64,000 bases of DNA from Hoeflea sp. 108 (GCF_000372965.1 NZ_KB890024.1:2854839-2918838); one strand, 5' to 3'; shown: positions 23,846-32,989, counted from the stretch's first letter. Notes: generated by a model from the sequence alone, not told the origin. Program-made: numbers and translations.

Positions 23846-23874
23846 GTGGCAGGATCGATCAGCGATCCTGCCAC
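23846..23874. terminator. Symmetric hairpin between two convergent genes
   Basis: GTGGCAGGATCG-atcag-CGATCCTGCCAC: a perfect 12-bp stem. It covers the last codons of the DUF1194 gene on the minus strand, whose stop codon falls in the loop, and begins 13 bp after the regulator's stop. It could end both transcripts; neither side has a T-tract. Confidence 0.55.
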
Positions 23875-24719
23875 ATCCACGAGCGGTCTCGCCACAGCTT
23901 CTCGCCCACCAGGCAGTCGAATTTGGGCTTTGCCTGGGCAAGCACGACAGGTGGATGGGCAGCCTCTTCCGCGGCTCTCAACGACGACGCAGGTCCGGCC
24001 AGCTCCATCACCAGCTTGCGACGGATCGCCTCCGGGAATTGCGACCAGTCGTTGACCGGGATCATGAACGCACCCGGCCCGCCGATGACGCAGTCGGCAT
24101 AATAGCGGTCGAGTTCGGCAACATCGTAGGCGCTGCCGAAGCTGCTGTTGGTCATCAGCGGCAGCCCGTTGATGACGATGCCCTGCGCCACCAGGCCGTC
24201 GCGGATCAACTCGACGGGTGCGCCCTGGTTGTTGGGGCCGTCGCCGGAGATGTCGATCACCCGCTTCATGCCGCGATAGCCGCTCTCGGCAAACAGGTCG
24301 CCGCCGAATTCGAGCGCCGCCGAAATAGACGTGCGACGGGCGCTGTTCGGCGGGTTCGCAGTGAGTTGCTGCACCACCCGTTCGGCATCGGCGCGATTGG
24401 CGATGATCGTCCACGGCACGACAACCACCTGCGAGGTGGTGCCCGCCCATTCGACATAGGTCACCGCAATCTTGCCGTAGGCGCCCTCGGCAATGGCGTC
24501 CAGCACATGCTTGTGCGTCAGCGCGGCAGCATAGCCATGGCGCTGGATCTCGAGTTCGTCGGGCGACATGGAAAGCGAAACGTCGACGGCAAGCACGAGC
24601 TCGACATCGACCTGGTCTGCCGCGCGGGCCTGATCTGCCACGCGGGATTGAGGCACCAGCCCAAGCATCAGCGCCAAGGTGGCGCCGCCTGCAAGAAGAG
24701 CTTTGGCCGCAGCAGACAT
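23859..24719 (-). CDS. DUF1194 (VWA-like) exported protein
   Basis: 286 residues with an N-terminal signal or anchor segment (about 5-25) and a VWA-like domain beginning VDVELVLAVDVSLSMSPDELE. The D-x-S-x-S metal site (DVSLS) is intact, and VIDISGDGPNNQG is a second family motif. DUF1194 proteins are periplasmic and their function is undefined. The ATG at 24719 is preferred over an upstream TTG because it begins the signal peptide. It lies downstream of the flavin/GcvT gene but is separated from it by a strong terminator, so it needs its own promoter. Confidence 0.87.
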   Translation of the reverse strand: MSAAAKALLAGGATLALMLGLVPQSRVADQARAADQVDVELVLAVDVSLSMSPDELEIQRHGYAAALTHKHVLDAIAEGAYGKIAVTYVEWAGTTSQVVVVPWTIIANRADAERVVQQLTANPPNSARRTSISAALEFGGDLFAESGYRGMKRVIDISGDGPNNQGAPVELIRDGLVAQGIVINGLPLMTNSSFGSAYDVAELDRYYADCVIGGPGAFMIPVNDWSQFPEAIRRKLVMELAGPASSLRAAEEAAHPPVVLAQAKPKFDCLVGEKLWRDRSWMWQDR

Positions 24720-24750
24720 TACCGGAGCGTAAGCGAGAATCGCCCGTGCC

Positions 24751-24780
24751 AAAAGAAAAGCCCGGCAAAAAAGCCGGGCT
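24751..24780 (-). terminator. Rho-independent terminator of the flavin/GcvT fusion gene
   Basis: On the minus strand AGCCCGGC-tttttt-GCCGGGCT is followed by TTTCTTTT. An 8-bp GC-rich stem with a T-tail about 50 bp after the stop at 24829 is a classic intrinsic terminator. Confidence 0.9.
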
Positions 24781-24828
24781 CTTCATTCACATTTTTGCGA
24801 AGTTCGATCGTTCTACTTGGCCACGCCA

Positions 24829-27390
24829 TTAGCTGCGCGGCTTGAGGTTCTCCGGGTCGTAGAGCGGCTTGTAGCCGACGCCTGCGACCTCGACCGGATA
24901 GGTCTCGCCGAAATACTCGACATTGAGCTTGCGGCCCTCCTGGGCGTAGGCGTGCGGCAGGTAGGCCAGCGCGATGTTCTTGCCGATGGTCGGGCCGAAA
25001 GCGATCGAGGTCGTGTAGGAGCGACGGCCGAGTTCGTCGATGAGCACGGCACCCGTCTCCGGGTCCATGACCGGCAACGTGCCGACAGGATAGCGCTTGA
25101 TGCCTGATTTGTCGGTGTTTTCGGTCATGACCAGCGTGCACAGCATGGCGGGCTGGTGGGGCCTGGTCTTATACTCCAGGTGCTTGGCCTTGCCGCGGAA
25201 ATCGGCGTCCTTGACCTTTGGACGGGCAAGGTCGGCTTCGATCAGGTTGTACTGGGTGAGAAGGTCGGCGTTCTGCAAACGCAGGCTCTTTTCCATGCGC
25301 CGCGAATTGGCGTAGGTCTCGACGCCGAAGGCCATGACGCCAGTCGAGCGCAATGCGTCCCAGACGGCCAGGCCGTCCTCGTACTTCATGTGAAGTTCCC
25401 AGCCCTGCTCGCCGACATAGGAGATGCGGAAGGCAGTGACCGGCTTGCCGGCGATCTCGATCTGCTTGATCGCGGCGAAGGCGAAGTTTTCCTGGTCGAG
25501 ACCGGCAGGATCGGCAACCACCTTCTTCAGCGTCTCGCGGGCATTCGGGCCCCAGATGCCGATGGTGATGAACTTTTCCGAGGTGTCGGTAATGGTGACG
25601 TCAAGGCCACGATCCTCGGCAACGCGCTTCATGTAGTGGAAGTCGCGCGGGCCGGCGTCGGCACCATTCACCAGGCGACAGCGATCGGCCATGCGGAAGA
25701 CGGTGAAGTCGGCGCGCACCATGCCCTCGTCATCGAGGAAGTGGGTGTATACGCCCTTGCCGACATTGCCGTCGCCGCCGATCTTGGCGGCGCAGAGCCA
25801 TTCCAAGAGCTCGACATGGTCAGGGCCTTCGATGTCGACCATGTGGAAATGGCTGAGATTGACGATGCCGCAATCCTCGCTCATCGCCAGATGCTCGGCG
25901 TTGGAAACGCGCCAGAAATGCCTGGAGTCCCACTCGTTTTCACGAACCGGCACGCGGTTGCCGTACTTTTCCAGCAGGTGCTCATTGGCCTTGTAGCCAT
26001 GCGCACGCTCCCAGCCGCCGAGCTCCATGAAATAGCCGCCAAGTTCCTTTTCGCGCTCATGGAACGGCGAACGCTTGACGTTGCGGCCGGTGGCATAGGG
26101 TTCGCGAGTGTGCACGGCCGGGAAGTAGATCTTCTGGGCCGCCTCGAAGGTGCGGCCTTCGATGAACTTCTCTTCCAGCTGATGTGGGTAGAAGCGCGCA
26201 TAGTCGATCGAGTTGTGGTCGATCTCGGTGCGGCCGTCGGTCATCCAGTCGGCGATCAGCTTGCCGTAGCCGGGGCCGTCCTTGACCCAGATGGCGACGC
26301 AGTACCAGAGACCGCGCACCTTCTGGCTCTCGCCGCAGGAGGGACCGCCGGCGGCAGAAACCTGAAGCAGGCCGTTGAAGGAGTGGCTTTCGTTGTAGCC
26401 GATCTCGCCGAGGATCGGCGTCAGCTCCATGGCGCGCTCGAGCGGCTCCATGATCTGTTCCATGTCGAGGTCGCGTTGCGACGGCGACAGGCGCGCCTCG
26501 TGCTTTTCGAGGATGTCGCGCGGGTGGCAGAGGCGCGGATTGGTGGTCTCGTAGTAGCCCCACTCGATCTGGCCACCCTCCGTCGTCTTGGGGTCGCCGG
26601 TGTCGCGCATATAGGCGGAATTGCCCTGGTCGCGCAGCAGCGGGAAGCCGATCTCCTTGCCGGTGCCTTCGAACTCGTTGTACGGGCCGAAGAAGGTGAG
26701 CGGATGGTCGACAGGCATGACCGGCAGGTCCTCGCCGACCATTTCGGCGATCAGGCGGCCCCAGATGCCGGCGCAGACGATGACATGGTCCGCCATGATG
26801 GTGCCGCGATGGGTGACGACGCCCTTGATGCGCCCCTTCTCGACGATGAGCGACGTCGCCGGCGTGTTGCCGAAGACCTTGAGCTTGCCGGACTTTTCGG
26901 CGGCATCGACAAGCTTGCCCGCAACCGTCTGCGAGCGCGGGATGACGAGGCCGGCGTCGGGATCGAACATACCGCCCATGACCTGATCTTCCTCGATCAG
27001 CGGGAACATTTCCTTGATCTCGGAGGGCGAGACATAATGCGCACGCGTACCGAACGCCTTGGCGGAAGAAAGCTTGCGCTTGATCTCCTCCATCCAGGTA
27101 TCGTCGCCGGTGCGCGCGACCTCGAGGCCGCCGATGCGGGCGTAGTGACCCATCTTCTCGTAGAAATCGATGGAATACTGGGTCGTCCAGACGCTGAGAT
27201 AATCGTGGCTGGTCGTGTAGCAGAAGTCCGACGCATGCGCCGTCGAGCCGATATCGGTGGGCACGCCCGACTTGTCGATGCCGACGATGTCGTCCCAGCC
27301 ACGCTCGATCAGATGATGAGCGATGGAAGCGCCCACGATACCGCCAAGCCCGATGATGACGACCTTCGCCTTGTTCGGAAACTCTGCCAT
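24829..27390 (-). CDS. FAD-dependent oxidoreductase / aminomethyltransferase (GcvT) fusion, dimethylglycine-dehydrogenase-like, divergent
   Basis: 853 residues: an N-terminal FAD oxidoreductase (VVIIGLGGIVGASIAHHL) and a C-terminal GcvT-like folate-binding half from about residue 430 (RSPFHEREKELGGYFMELGG to SYVGEQGWELHMKYEDG). This is the build of dimethylglycine/sarcosine dehydrogenases that pass the N-methyl group to THF. The usual flavin-linking WHAAG motif is replaced by STAHASD: the His is kept but its context differs, so this member is a divergent subgroup, perhaps with another N-methyl substrate. A TATAGT -10-like element lies 30-40 bp upstream. It is close to the GbdR-like regulator. 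Confidence 0.88.
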   Translation of the reverse strand: MAEFPNKAKVVIIGLGGIVGASIAHHLIERGWDDIVGIDKSGVPTDIGSTAHASDFCYTTSHDYLSVWTTQYSIDFYEKMGHYARIGGLEVARTGDDTWMEEIKRKLSSAKAFGTRAHYVSPSEIKEMFPLIEEDQVMGGMFDPDAGLVIPRSQTVAGKLVDAAEKSGKLKVFGNTPATSLIVEKGRIKGVVTHRGTIMADHVIVCAGIWGRLIAEMVGEDLPVMPVDHPLTFFGPYNEFEGTGKEIGFPLLRDQGNSAYMRDTGDPKTTEGGQIEWGYYETTNPRLCHPRDILEKHEARLSPSQRDLDMEQIMEPLERAMELTPILGEIGYNESHSFNGLLQVSAAGGPSCGESQKVRGLWYCVAIWVKDGPGYGKLIADWMTDGRTEIDHNSIDYARFYPHQLEEKFIEGRTFEAAQKIYFPAVHTREPYATGRNVKRSPFHEREKELGGYFMELGGWERAHGYKANEHLLEKYGNRVPVRENEWDSRHFWRVSNAEHLAMSEDCGIVNLSHFHMVDIEGPDHVELLEWLCAAKIGGDGNVGKGVYTHFLDDEGMVRADFTVFRMADRCRLVNGADAGPRDFHYMKRVAEDRGLDVTITDTSEKFITIGIWGPNARETLKKVVADPAGLDQENFAFAAIKQIEIAGKPVTAFRISYVGEQGWELHMKYEDGLAVWDALRSTGVMAFGVETYANSRRMEKSLRLQNADLLTQYNLIEADLARPKVKDADFRGKAKHLEYKTRPHQPAMLCTLVMTENTDKSGIKRYPVGTLPVMDPETGAVLIDELGRRSYTTSIAFGPTIGKNIALAYLPHAYAQEGRKLNVEYFGETYPVEVAGVGYKPLYDPENLKPRS

Positions 27391-27421
27391 TTCCCACGAC
27401 TCCGAGATGATATTGCGCGCA

Positions 27422-27431
27422 CACTATAGTG
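27422..27431 (-). promoter_or_regulatory. Palindromic -10 region of the flavin/GcvT fusion gene
   Basis: CACTATAGTG is a perfect 10-bp palindrome containing TATAGT on the minus strand, a five-of-six match to the -10 consensus, 32 bp before the ATG at 27390. It may combine promoter and operator; the -35 is not clear. Confidence 0.4.
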
Positions 27432-27537
27432 CGCATCAGGGCGAGTGCAGCCTGTTTGCGACATTGCCACAAGGCCGCGCGACCTCGAATAAATTGCCGA
27501 CGCGCAACTTCCTGAAAAACGTGTCCGCGCCGTTAAC

Positions 27538-27572
27538 TGCACGTTTGTAGTGCATTTGCTAACAAACGCGCA
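27538..27572 (+). promoter_or_regulatory. Hairpin in the leader of the CelD-like acetyltransferase gene
   Basis: TGCACGTTTGT / ACAAACGCGCA forms an 11-bp stem with one G-U pair and a 13-nt loop, ending 20 bp before the TTG at 27592. It covers the more upstream GTG, which argues that translation starts downstream of it. Confidence 0.45.
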
Positions 27573-27591
27573 CAAAGGGGCGGGGTGTGAA

Positions 27592-28719
27592 TTGCAGAAC
27601 GTGGCTGAAGCCCACAATGTTGGGCCGATAAAGGACAGGCTGCGCGAAATTGTCGTCGGCCAGGAGCCCAGTTTCGACTTCGGCGCGGCCGAATATGCAA
27701 ACCTGTTTGCGTCGTCCGGCACGACGGCGTTCCAGCACCCGACCTGGCTGGACGCCTTCTACGGCAGGCTTTGTCCGTATCGCGGCGCCGAGAAGATCGT
27801 GGTCACGGCACGCTCGGCTGCGACCGGTGCGCTGCTCCTTGTCCTGCCTCTGATCCGCAGGCGTCACTCGGGCGTCGTCCTGCTCGAAAGCTGCGACCTT
27901 GGCGTCAGCGACTACGCTGCACCGGTGGCGACGTCTGCATTGATGGCCTACGTTTCGCTGAAGCCGGCGATCGCAGCCGCACTTCCCGCCTTCGACCTGA
28001 TGCGGATACGTCCGATCCGCCAGGAACATGTCGGACAATGGACGTCCCTGCTTGGCGGGCAGGCGCAGCCACTCGGCTTTTCCGCGCACGCCGCAGAACT
28101 GGGTCCGAGTTTCACCGTCTGGCGGGAGAATGCGCTCGACGACAGCTTTCGCCGCATGCTCGACCGCAAGAAGAGGCGCTTCCTGAAACAGCCCGGCGCC
28201 AAGGTGAGGCGCCTCGACGAGCCGGACGCCGTCCGCAACGCCATGACCCAGCTTGCCCGCCTGCGTAGCGGACGCTTCGCCGGCGACATGATCCAGACGG
28301 CGGAAGTCGAAGCCTTCTACACCGAGGTCGCGGCCGCTGGGCTGGCCGACCGCTACGCCAGCCTCTATGAGATCGCGACCGACGACGGCGGCTTCGGCTA
28401 TGCCTTCGGCATCGCCCATGCGGGGCGTTTCAACTACCTGCTCATCGGCTGCGACTATGCCGGCCAGGGACGGAATTCGCCTGGTTTGATCCTCTATGAC
28501 CAGATGATCGAGGACTGGATCGCAAGGGGCGGGAAAATCTACGATTTCACCATCGGCGATGAACCGTTCAAAAGGCAGTTTGGCACGCGCCCGACCGAAA
28601 TGTGGACGGTGACCGCGAACGCCACCTGGCGCGGCAGGCTGGCGGCGTCGGGTTTTGCCCTGCGCGAACGCATCCGCGCCTGGCGCGACCGCAGCGACGC
28701 TCCGGATACTTCAGAATAG
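27592..28719 (+). CDS. GNAT-type acyltransferase, CelD/BcsL family
   Basis: About 375 residues. The conserved TWLDAFYGRL segment and a second half with RKKRRFLKQPG and DFTIGDEPFKRQFG are typical of the CelD/BcsL-like (PF13480) acyltransferases, which often modify cell-surface polysaccharides. The start is uncertain: GTG at 27550 lies in a hairpin and lacks a ribosome site, whereas TTG at 27592 has GGGG 6 nt upstream. It is followed after 19 bp by the PIG-L deacetylase gene. Acylation of an amino sugar or lipid is plausible. It heads the plus-strand half of the envelope locus. Confidence 0.82.
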   Translation: MQNVAEAHNVGPIKDRLREIVVGQEPSFDFGAAEYANLFASSGTTAFQHPTWLDAFYGRLCPYRGAEKIVVTARSAATGALLLVLPLIRRRHSGVVLLESCDLGVSDYAAPVATSALMAYVSLKPAIAAALPAFDLMRIRPIRQEHVGQWTSLLGGQAQPLGFSAHAAELGPSFTVWRENALDDSFRRMLDRKKRRFLKQPGAKVRRLDEPDAVRNAMTQLARLRSGRFAGDMIQTAEVEAFYTEVAAAGLADRYASLYEIATDDGGFGYAFGIAHAGRFNYLLIGCDYAGQGRNSPGLILYDQMIEDWIARGGKIYDFTIGDEPFKRQFGTRPTEMWTVTANATWRGRLAASGFALRERIRAWRDRSDAPDTSE

Positions 28720-28738
28720 CAGGGTATTGGGGGGACTT

Positions 28739-29623
28739 ATGCAGCAGGATTTTCTTGAGAATTCGATGATTGTCGGCGCGCATCCCGACGACGAGTTGCT
28801 GTGGTTCAACTCGATCCTCAAGGATGTAGACGAGGTCGTCATCGTCTACCGCGAGTTCTGGGCCCAGCCCGGGCTCGGCACCGCCCGCAGTGCTGCAATC
28901 GCCGAGTTCCCGCACGCCAACGTCACCTGCCTCGACATCGACGAGTCGGGCGCCTATGGCTGCGCCAACTGGGCCGCCCCCGTCCTGACCGACTACGGCA
29001 TCGGCTTCAGCCTCGAAGCCAATCGCCGCGAGATGACGCGGCTGGCGCGCAAGTCGGTCGGCGCGCTCCCGGCCGTCAAGCTCCAGCGCGTCGCCACCGC
29101 CAGCGTCGCGGCCGCCTACGAGGCCAACTTCAGGCTGCTGTGCGAGCGCCTGGAACCGCGCCTCAGGCCCGATATGAACGTCTTCACCCACAATCCCTGG
29201 GGCGAGTATGGTCACGAAGAGCATATCCAGGTGTTCCGGGCGTTGAGCCTTTTGCGCGACAAGATCGGCTTCAAGCTGTGGATGTCGAACTATTGCACGG
29301 AGCGCGCCTTGCCGCTGGCGATGCGCCATTTCGCTGCGGCCCCCGGCCCCTACATCAGGTTGCCCACCAACAAGGCCTATGCCGAGCAGGTCGCCAACGT
29401 CTACCGCAAGCACAAGTGCTGGACCTGGGCCGACGATTGGGCCTGGTTCGACGAGGAGTGCTTCATGGAGGCACCGCGGCAGTCGGTCCAGACCACGGCG
29501 CACCACCACCTCTTTCCGCTCAATTTCTTCACCATCGACGGCATCGAGCGTTCGAAGAACTGGTTGCCCCTGGCCGTCGGCATGTCGGCCGCCCTCGCCT
29601 TCACCCTCGCCGAGGCCATCTAG
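28739..29623 (+). CDS. PIG-L/LmbE-family deacetylase
   Basis: 294 residues with the zinc motif AHPDDE (about 14-19) and a downstream metal-binding NPWGEYGHEEH segment, the PIG-L hallmarks. These enzymes remove N-acetyl groups from GlcNAc-type sugars. A strong GGGGG site precedes the ATG. It stands between an acyltransferase and a GT-C-like membrane protein, consistent with trimming and decorating an amino-sugar-containing glycan. The glycan itself is unknown. Confidence 0.85.
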   Translation: MQQDFLENSMIVGAHPDDELLWFNSILKDVDEVVIVYREFWAQPGLGTARSAAIAEFPHANVTCLDIDESGAYGCANWAAPVLTDYGIGFSLEANRREMTRLARKSVGALPAVKLQRVATASVAAAYEANFRLLCERLEPRLRPDMNVFTHNPWGEYGHEEHIQVFRALSLLRDKIGFKLWMSNYCTERALPLAMRHFAAAPGPYIRLPTNKAYAEQVANVYRKHKCWTWADDWAWFDEECFMEAPRQSVQTTAHHHLFPLNFFTIDGIERSKNWLPLAVGMSAALAFTLAEAI

Positions 29624-29649
29624 GACAGCGGCCACTTAACGCTTTCCTC

Positions 29650-29681
29650 GCCAATTGCCTGCTATTTGCTAGGCAATTGGC
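29650..29681. repeat. Perfect inverted repeat between deacetylase and membrane-protein genes
   Basis: GCCAATTGCCT-gctatttgct-AGGCAATTGGC: 11-bp perfect arms with a 10-nt AT-rich loop, 26 bp after the deacetylase stop codon. The right side is not T-rich. It could be a processing signal or attenuator inside the operon. Confidence 0.55.
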
Positions 29682-29703
29682 CTTCCTGCGGCACAGGCAG
29701 CAG

Positions 29704-31452
29704 ATGAACATGACATTTTCCGCATCCGAGGCATCCAGGCAGGGCGGCTTCGCCGCGGCCATCAAAAGCCCGCTGTTCCTGCTAGGGCTGGCGCTTGTTG
29801 CTGTCTGCGTGTTGCTGGCGCTGCCGCTGGCCGCCCCCATCGGCCCGATGTACTGGGATGTCTTCATCTATTACGACGCGGCCAACCGCATCTTCGACGG
29901 CCAGGTGCCTGCCAACGACTTCTTCACGCCGGTCGGGCCGCTTGGCTACTACCTCTTTGCCGGTTGGCTGTGGCTCTTTCCGAACGCCCAGCCGACGCTG
30001 ATCGCGCACTGGTCGCTGCTTGCCGCCACAGCACCTTTGATGGCGCTGGTGCTGTGGGATGTCGGCAAGCGCTCGCGCGGCCTGGGCTTTGCCCTGCTCG
30101 TACCATTCCTGGTCTTTGCGCTGCTGCCGTTCAACACGCGCGAGTTTTACCCCTTCCCGGGATCCGACGCCTTCGGCATCTACAACAGGCAGGTCTGCCA
30201 GGTTCTGTATGTGCTGGTCGCGGCACTCGTGTTCGTGTGCAACAGGCAGCTGCTCGTCATCCTCATAACCTTGTCGATGACGGCCCTGTTCTTCCTCAAG
30301 ATCACCGGCTTTGCCGCCGGCGGCGTCATTGCCCTCTACGCCTTTCTGGCTGGACGGGTGCAGTTCAGGCATGCGGTTGCTTCGGCCTTGGCGTTCCTTG
30401 CAGTCATCGGCGCCCTGCAACTCTACAATGGCATCGTTGGCACCTATCTGGCCGACATCCTGCGCCTGGTGGACAAGAACGCCGGTACGCTGCTGCCCCG
30501 CTTCCTGCAGGCAGCCTCCATCAACTTCGGCGCGGTCCTTGCCACCACATCGCTGGCATTGCTGCTGCTGTGGTCGGATCGTCGCGAAATCGCCGCCCAG
30601 TTCGCGGCCCAGCGCGAGACCTCGACCATCAGCGCGCTATCGGACCTGCTCGATCATCATGGCTTCTGGCTGCTGGCGGTGCTGTTTGCAGGCATCCTGT
30701 TCGAGACCCAGAATACCGGCAGCCAGGCCTTCATCTTCCTCTGGCCTGCCGTGCTCGCGGCACTGGCGGCACGCATCCGGCCAGGCGCAGGCTCGCCGCT
30801 CCGCCTTGGCATCGTCGTGCTGGCTGCGGCCACCATTGTGCCAGCCGTGCTCGGCGTCACGGAAAGAGCCGCGCGGGCCTACATCGGCGCGGTCAAGAAC
30901 GAGCGATTGAAGCAGCGCAATCTCGGCCCGCTTGGTGCTGTCAACATGCGCAGCGAGGTCGCGGTTCGCGTCGACCACATGCAGCGCTTCTATCCGGCAC
31001 ACCGCTCGCTCTACGAAGACCTGACGGCGGCCGACGAACTCGCGACGCCGATGCTCTATTCCGACTACGACTTCCAGATCGGCTATCTGATCTCGGTCGA
31101 CGACGCCATCGATGCGATCCGCGAGCTCGAAAGCGACAAGGGCGTCCATTTCGAAACGCTGATGTCGCTGAACTTCGTCAATCCCTTCCCATGGCTGATG
31201 AACCGCTCGGCACCCTTGCAGATCGCCATCGGCGCCGACCCGATGCGCGCCGTACCTGATCTGACGCTGGATGAAACCAAGGCTGTGTCCGAGACAGACC
31301 TCGTGCTCTTGCCGACCTGCCCGCCGACCACGGCCAACGCCATGCTTTACGATCATTACAAGGATGCGCTGACCCAGCATCGCCGCATCCGGCTCGACGA
31401 TTGCTACGACGCCTTCGTCAATCCCAAATTCCTCGGCGCTCTCGACAAGTAA
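29704..31452 (+). CDS. Polytopic membrane protein, GT-C glycosyltransferase-like
   Basis: 582 residues with about 10-11 membrane segments in residues 20-400 and a soluble C-terminal domain of about 180. Near residue 50 the first loop reads MYWDVFIYYDAANR, followed by DGQVPANDFFTPVGPLGYY. An acidic loop followed by G-x-x-P-x-x-D-F-F-x-P-x-G-P-L is a pattern of GT-C-type transferases that use polyprenyl-phosphate sugars. There is no close named relative. The pentose-donor genes on the facing strand suggest it transfers a sugar at the periplasmic face. ATG at 29704; weak ribosome site. Confidence 0.7.
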   Translation: MNMTFSASEASRQGGFAAAIKSPLFLLGLALVAVCVLLALPLAAPIGPMYWDVFIYYDAANRIFDGQVPANDFFTPVGPLGYYLFAGWLWLFPNAQPTLIAHWSLLAATAPLMALVLWDVGKRSRGLGFALLVPFLVFALLPFNTREFYPFPGSDAFGIYNRQVCQVLYVLVAALVFVCNRQLLVILITLSMTALFFLKITGFAAGGVIALYAFLAGRVQFRHAVASALAFLAVIGALQLYNGIVGTYLADILRLVDKNAGTLLPRFLQAASINFGAVLATTSLALLLLWSDRREIAAQFAAQRETSTISALSDLLDHHGFWLLAVLFAGILFETQNTGSQAFIFLWPAVLAALAARIRPGAGSPLRLGIVVLAAATIVPAVLGVTERAARAYIGAVKNERLKQRNLGPLGAVNMRSEVAVRVDHMQRFYPAHRSLYEDLTAADELATPMLYSDYDFQIGYLISVDDAIDAIRELESDKGVHFETLMSLNFVNPFPWLMNRSAPLQIAIGADPMRAVPDLTLDETKAVSETDLVLLPTCPPTTANAMLYDHYKDALTQHRRIRLDDCYDAFVNPKFLGALDK

Positions 31453-31467
31453 GGCCCCGAAAACAAG

Positions 31468-31493
31468 AAAGCCGGGGTGTGAGCCCCGGCTTT
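31468..31493. terminator. Bidirectional intrinsic terminator between converging operons
   Basis: AAAGCCGGGG-tgtgag-CCCCGGCTTT: perfect 10-bp stem, 15 bp after the membrane-protein stop codon. On the minus strand the stem is followed by CTTGTTTTC. It probably ends both this operon and the aminotransferase transcript. Confidence 0.85.
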
Positions 31494-31516
31494 CGGCTGT
31501 CGTCATCTGGCTCGGG

Positions 31517-32989
31517 TCACTTGACCTGGCTCTTCACGAAATCCTTGACGATCGAAACGATGCCGCGGCCGAGCAGGTCGTCGAGCGCGGCAATCAGCAC
31601 GTCGACGTCGGCGGGGCTGCACACCAGTGGCGGCAGCAGGCGCACGACATTGCGATTGTATTCGGTGAAGGCCACCAGCACGTCGTAATCGCGCAGCAAA
31701 AGCGCACCGACAAAGCCCGACAGCGAGCCCTTGAGCTTGTCATCGAGCATGCTCACGACAGGACGCAGAACCATCGGCAGCGTCTGCGAGAAGTCGTGGA
31801 ACTCGAGCCCGACCATCAGGCCCTTGCCGCGTACGTCCTTGATGATCTTGGGATACTTCGCCTGAAGCTCCTGCAGGCGCGCCAGCAGGTAGTCGCCGGT
31901 GCTCGCCGAATTCTCGATCAGATGCTCGTCATAGAGCACATTCAGGGTTTCGATGGCCGTGATGCAGCCTTCGCCGATTCCGCCGAAGGTCGCCATGGCA
32001 TGGATCATCGCCGTCTTGGGCGTGCCATAGGCCTTCATGTAGACGTCCCGGCGGGCGATCATCGCCGCCATCGCCGCCTTGCCGCCGCCGAGCGACTTGG
32101 CGACCGCAGTGATGTCGGGCACGACACCATAATGCTCGAAGGCATAGAAGCGCCCCGAACGACCGACGCCGCACTGCACCTCGTCGGCGACCCAGATCAC
32201 GCTGTACTTGTCGCACAGCGCGCGAAGCTTCTGCCAATATTCTGATGGAGCCTGGTTGATGCCGCCGCCGCCCTGGATGGTCTCCAGCACGATCGCGCCG
32301 ATTGCCGGATCCGAGCGGAACAGGCGCTCGACCGCATCGATATCGCCGAACGGCACGCGCGCGGTGTTGTCGGTCAGCTTGAATTCGCCGCGATAGAGTG
32401 CGCCGTCCGTGATCGTCAGCACGCCCTTGGTCTTTCCGTGGAAGGAATTCTCGGCATAGACGATCTTCGGACGTGCCGGCCCGGCCGCGCGCTCGGCCAG
32501 CTTGACCGCTGCCTCCATCGCCTCCGAACCGGATGAGCCGAAAAACACCATGTCGAGATCGCCCGGCGAAATCTGCGCCAGATTGTAGGCCAGCGCCGAG
32601 GCATATTGCGACATGAAGGCGATGCCGATCTCGTGGCGCTTCTCGTCCTGGAAGCGCTTGCGCGCCTCGATGACGCGCGGATGGTTGTGACCGAGCGCAA
32701 GCGAGCCGAAACCGCCGAAGAAGTCGAGGATCTTGCGGCCGTTCTGGTCGACATAGTGCATGCCTTCGGCACGCTCGATCTTGATCTTGTGGAAGCCGAG
32801 CAGCTTCATGAAATGCAACTGGCCCGGGTTCAGATGCGCCTTGAACAGGTCCGTCATCTTGACGACGTCGAGCGCCTTGGCGTCCTCGACCGTCATCAGC
32901 TTCGGCTTGGCGAGCGCGGCTATCGGCATGGCCGGAGCCACTGCCACGGCATGGGAATGGGCTGTATCCGGCGTGGTGTTGAGCGTCAT
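31517..32989 (-). CDS. Class III (PLP) aminotransferase
   Basis: 490 residues. The class III core includes DFFGGFGSLALGHNHP, the cofactor-phosphate motif GSSGSEAMEAAVKLA, IWVADEVQCGVGRSG (Asp of the PLP pyridine) and ITAVAKSLGGGKAAM with the PLP lysine. A hydrophilic N-terminal extension of about 60 residues precedes the fold. The family includes ornithine, GABA and sugar-metabolite aminotransferases, and the substrate cannot be set. It is the last gene of the minus-strand run with an epimerase and an SMR-type transporter, 11 bp after the epimerase, which favours a role in surface-sugar synthesis. Confidence 0.87.
   Translation of the reverse strand: MTLNTTPDTAHSHAVAVAPAMPIAALAKPKLMTVEDAKALDVVKMTDLFKAHLNPGQLHFMKLLGFHKIKIERAEGMHYVDQNGRKILDFFGGFGSLALGHNHPRVIEARKRFQDEKRHEIGIAFMSQYASALAYNLAQISPGDLDMVFFGSSGSEAMEAAVKLAERAAGPARPKIVYAENSFHGKTKGVLTITDGALYRGEFKLTDNTARVPFGDIDAVERLFRSDPAIGAIVLETIQGGGGINQAPSEYWQKLRALCDKYSVIWVADEVQCGVGRSGRFYAFEHYGVVPDITAVAKSLGGGKAAMAAMIARRDVYMKAYGTPKTAMIHAMATFGGIGEGCITAIETLNVLYDEHLIENSASTGDYLLARLQELQAKYPKIIKDVRGKGLMVGLEFHDFSQTLPMVLRPVVSMLDDKLKGSLSGFVGALLLRDYDVLVAFTEYNRNVVRLLPPLVCSPADVDVLIAALDDLLGRGIVSIVKDFVKSQVK

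Noticed and set aside
25156..27429. Long open frame (about 757 codons) on the plus strand opposite the flavin/GcvT fusion gene
   Set aside because: GC-rich antisense frame; its translation shows no domain and mirrors a clearly homologous gene on the other strand. Similar long antisense frames opposite the MscS (38099-40405), activase (17423-19276) and LysR (20543-21808) genes were rejected for the same reason.
27550..27591. GTG at 27550 as the start of the CelD-like gene
   Set aside because: It lies in a stable hairpin and has no ribosome site; TTG at 27592 has a GGGG site at good spacing. Kept as an alternative only.
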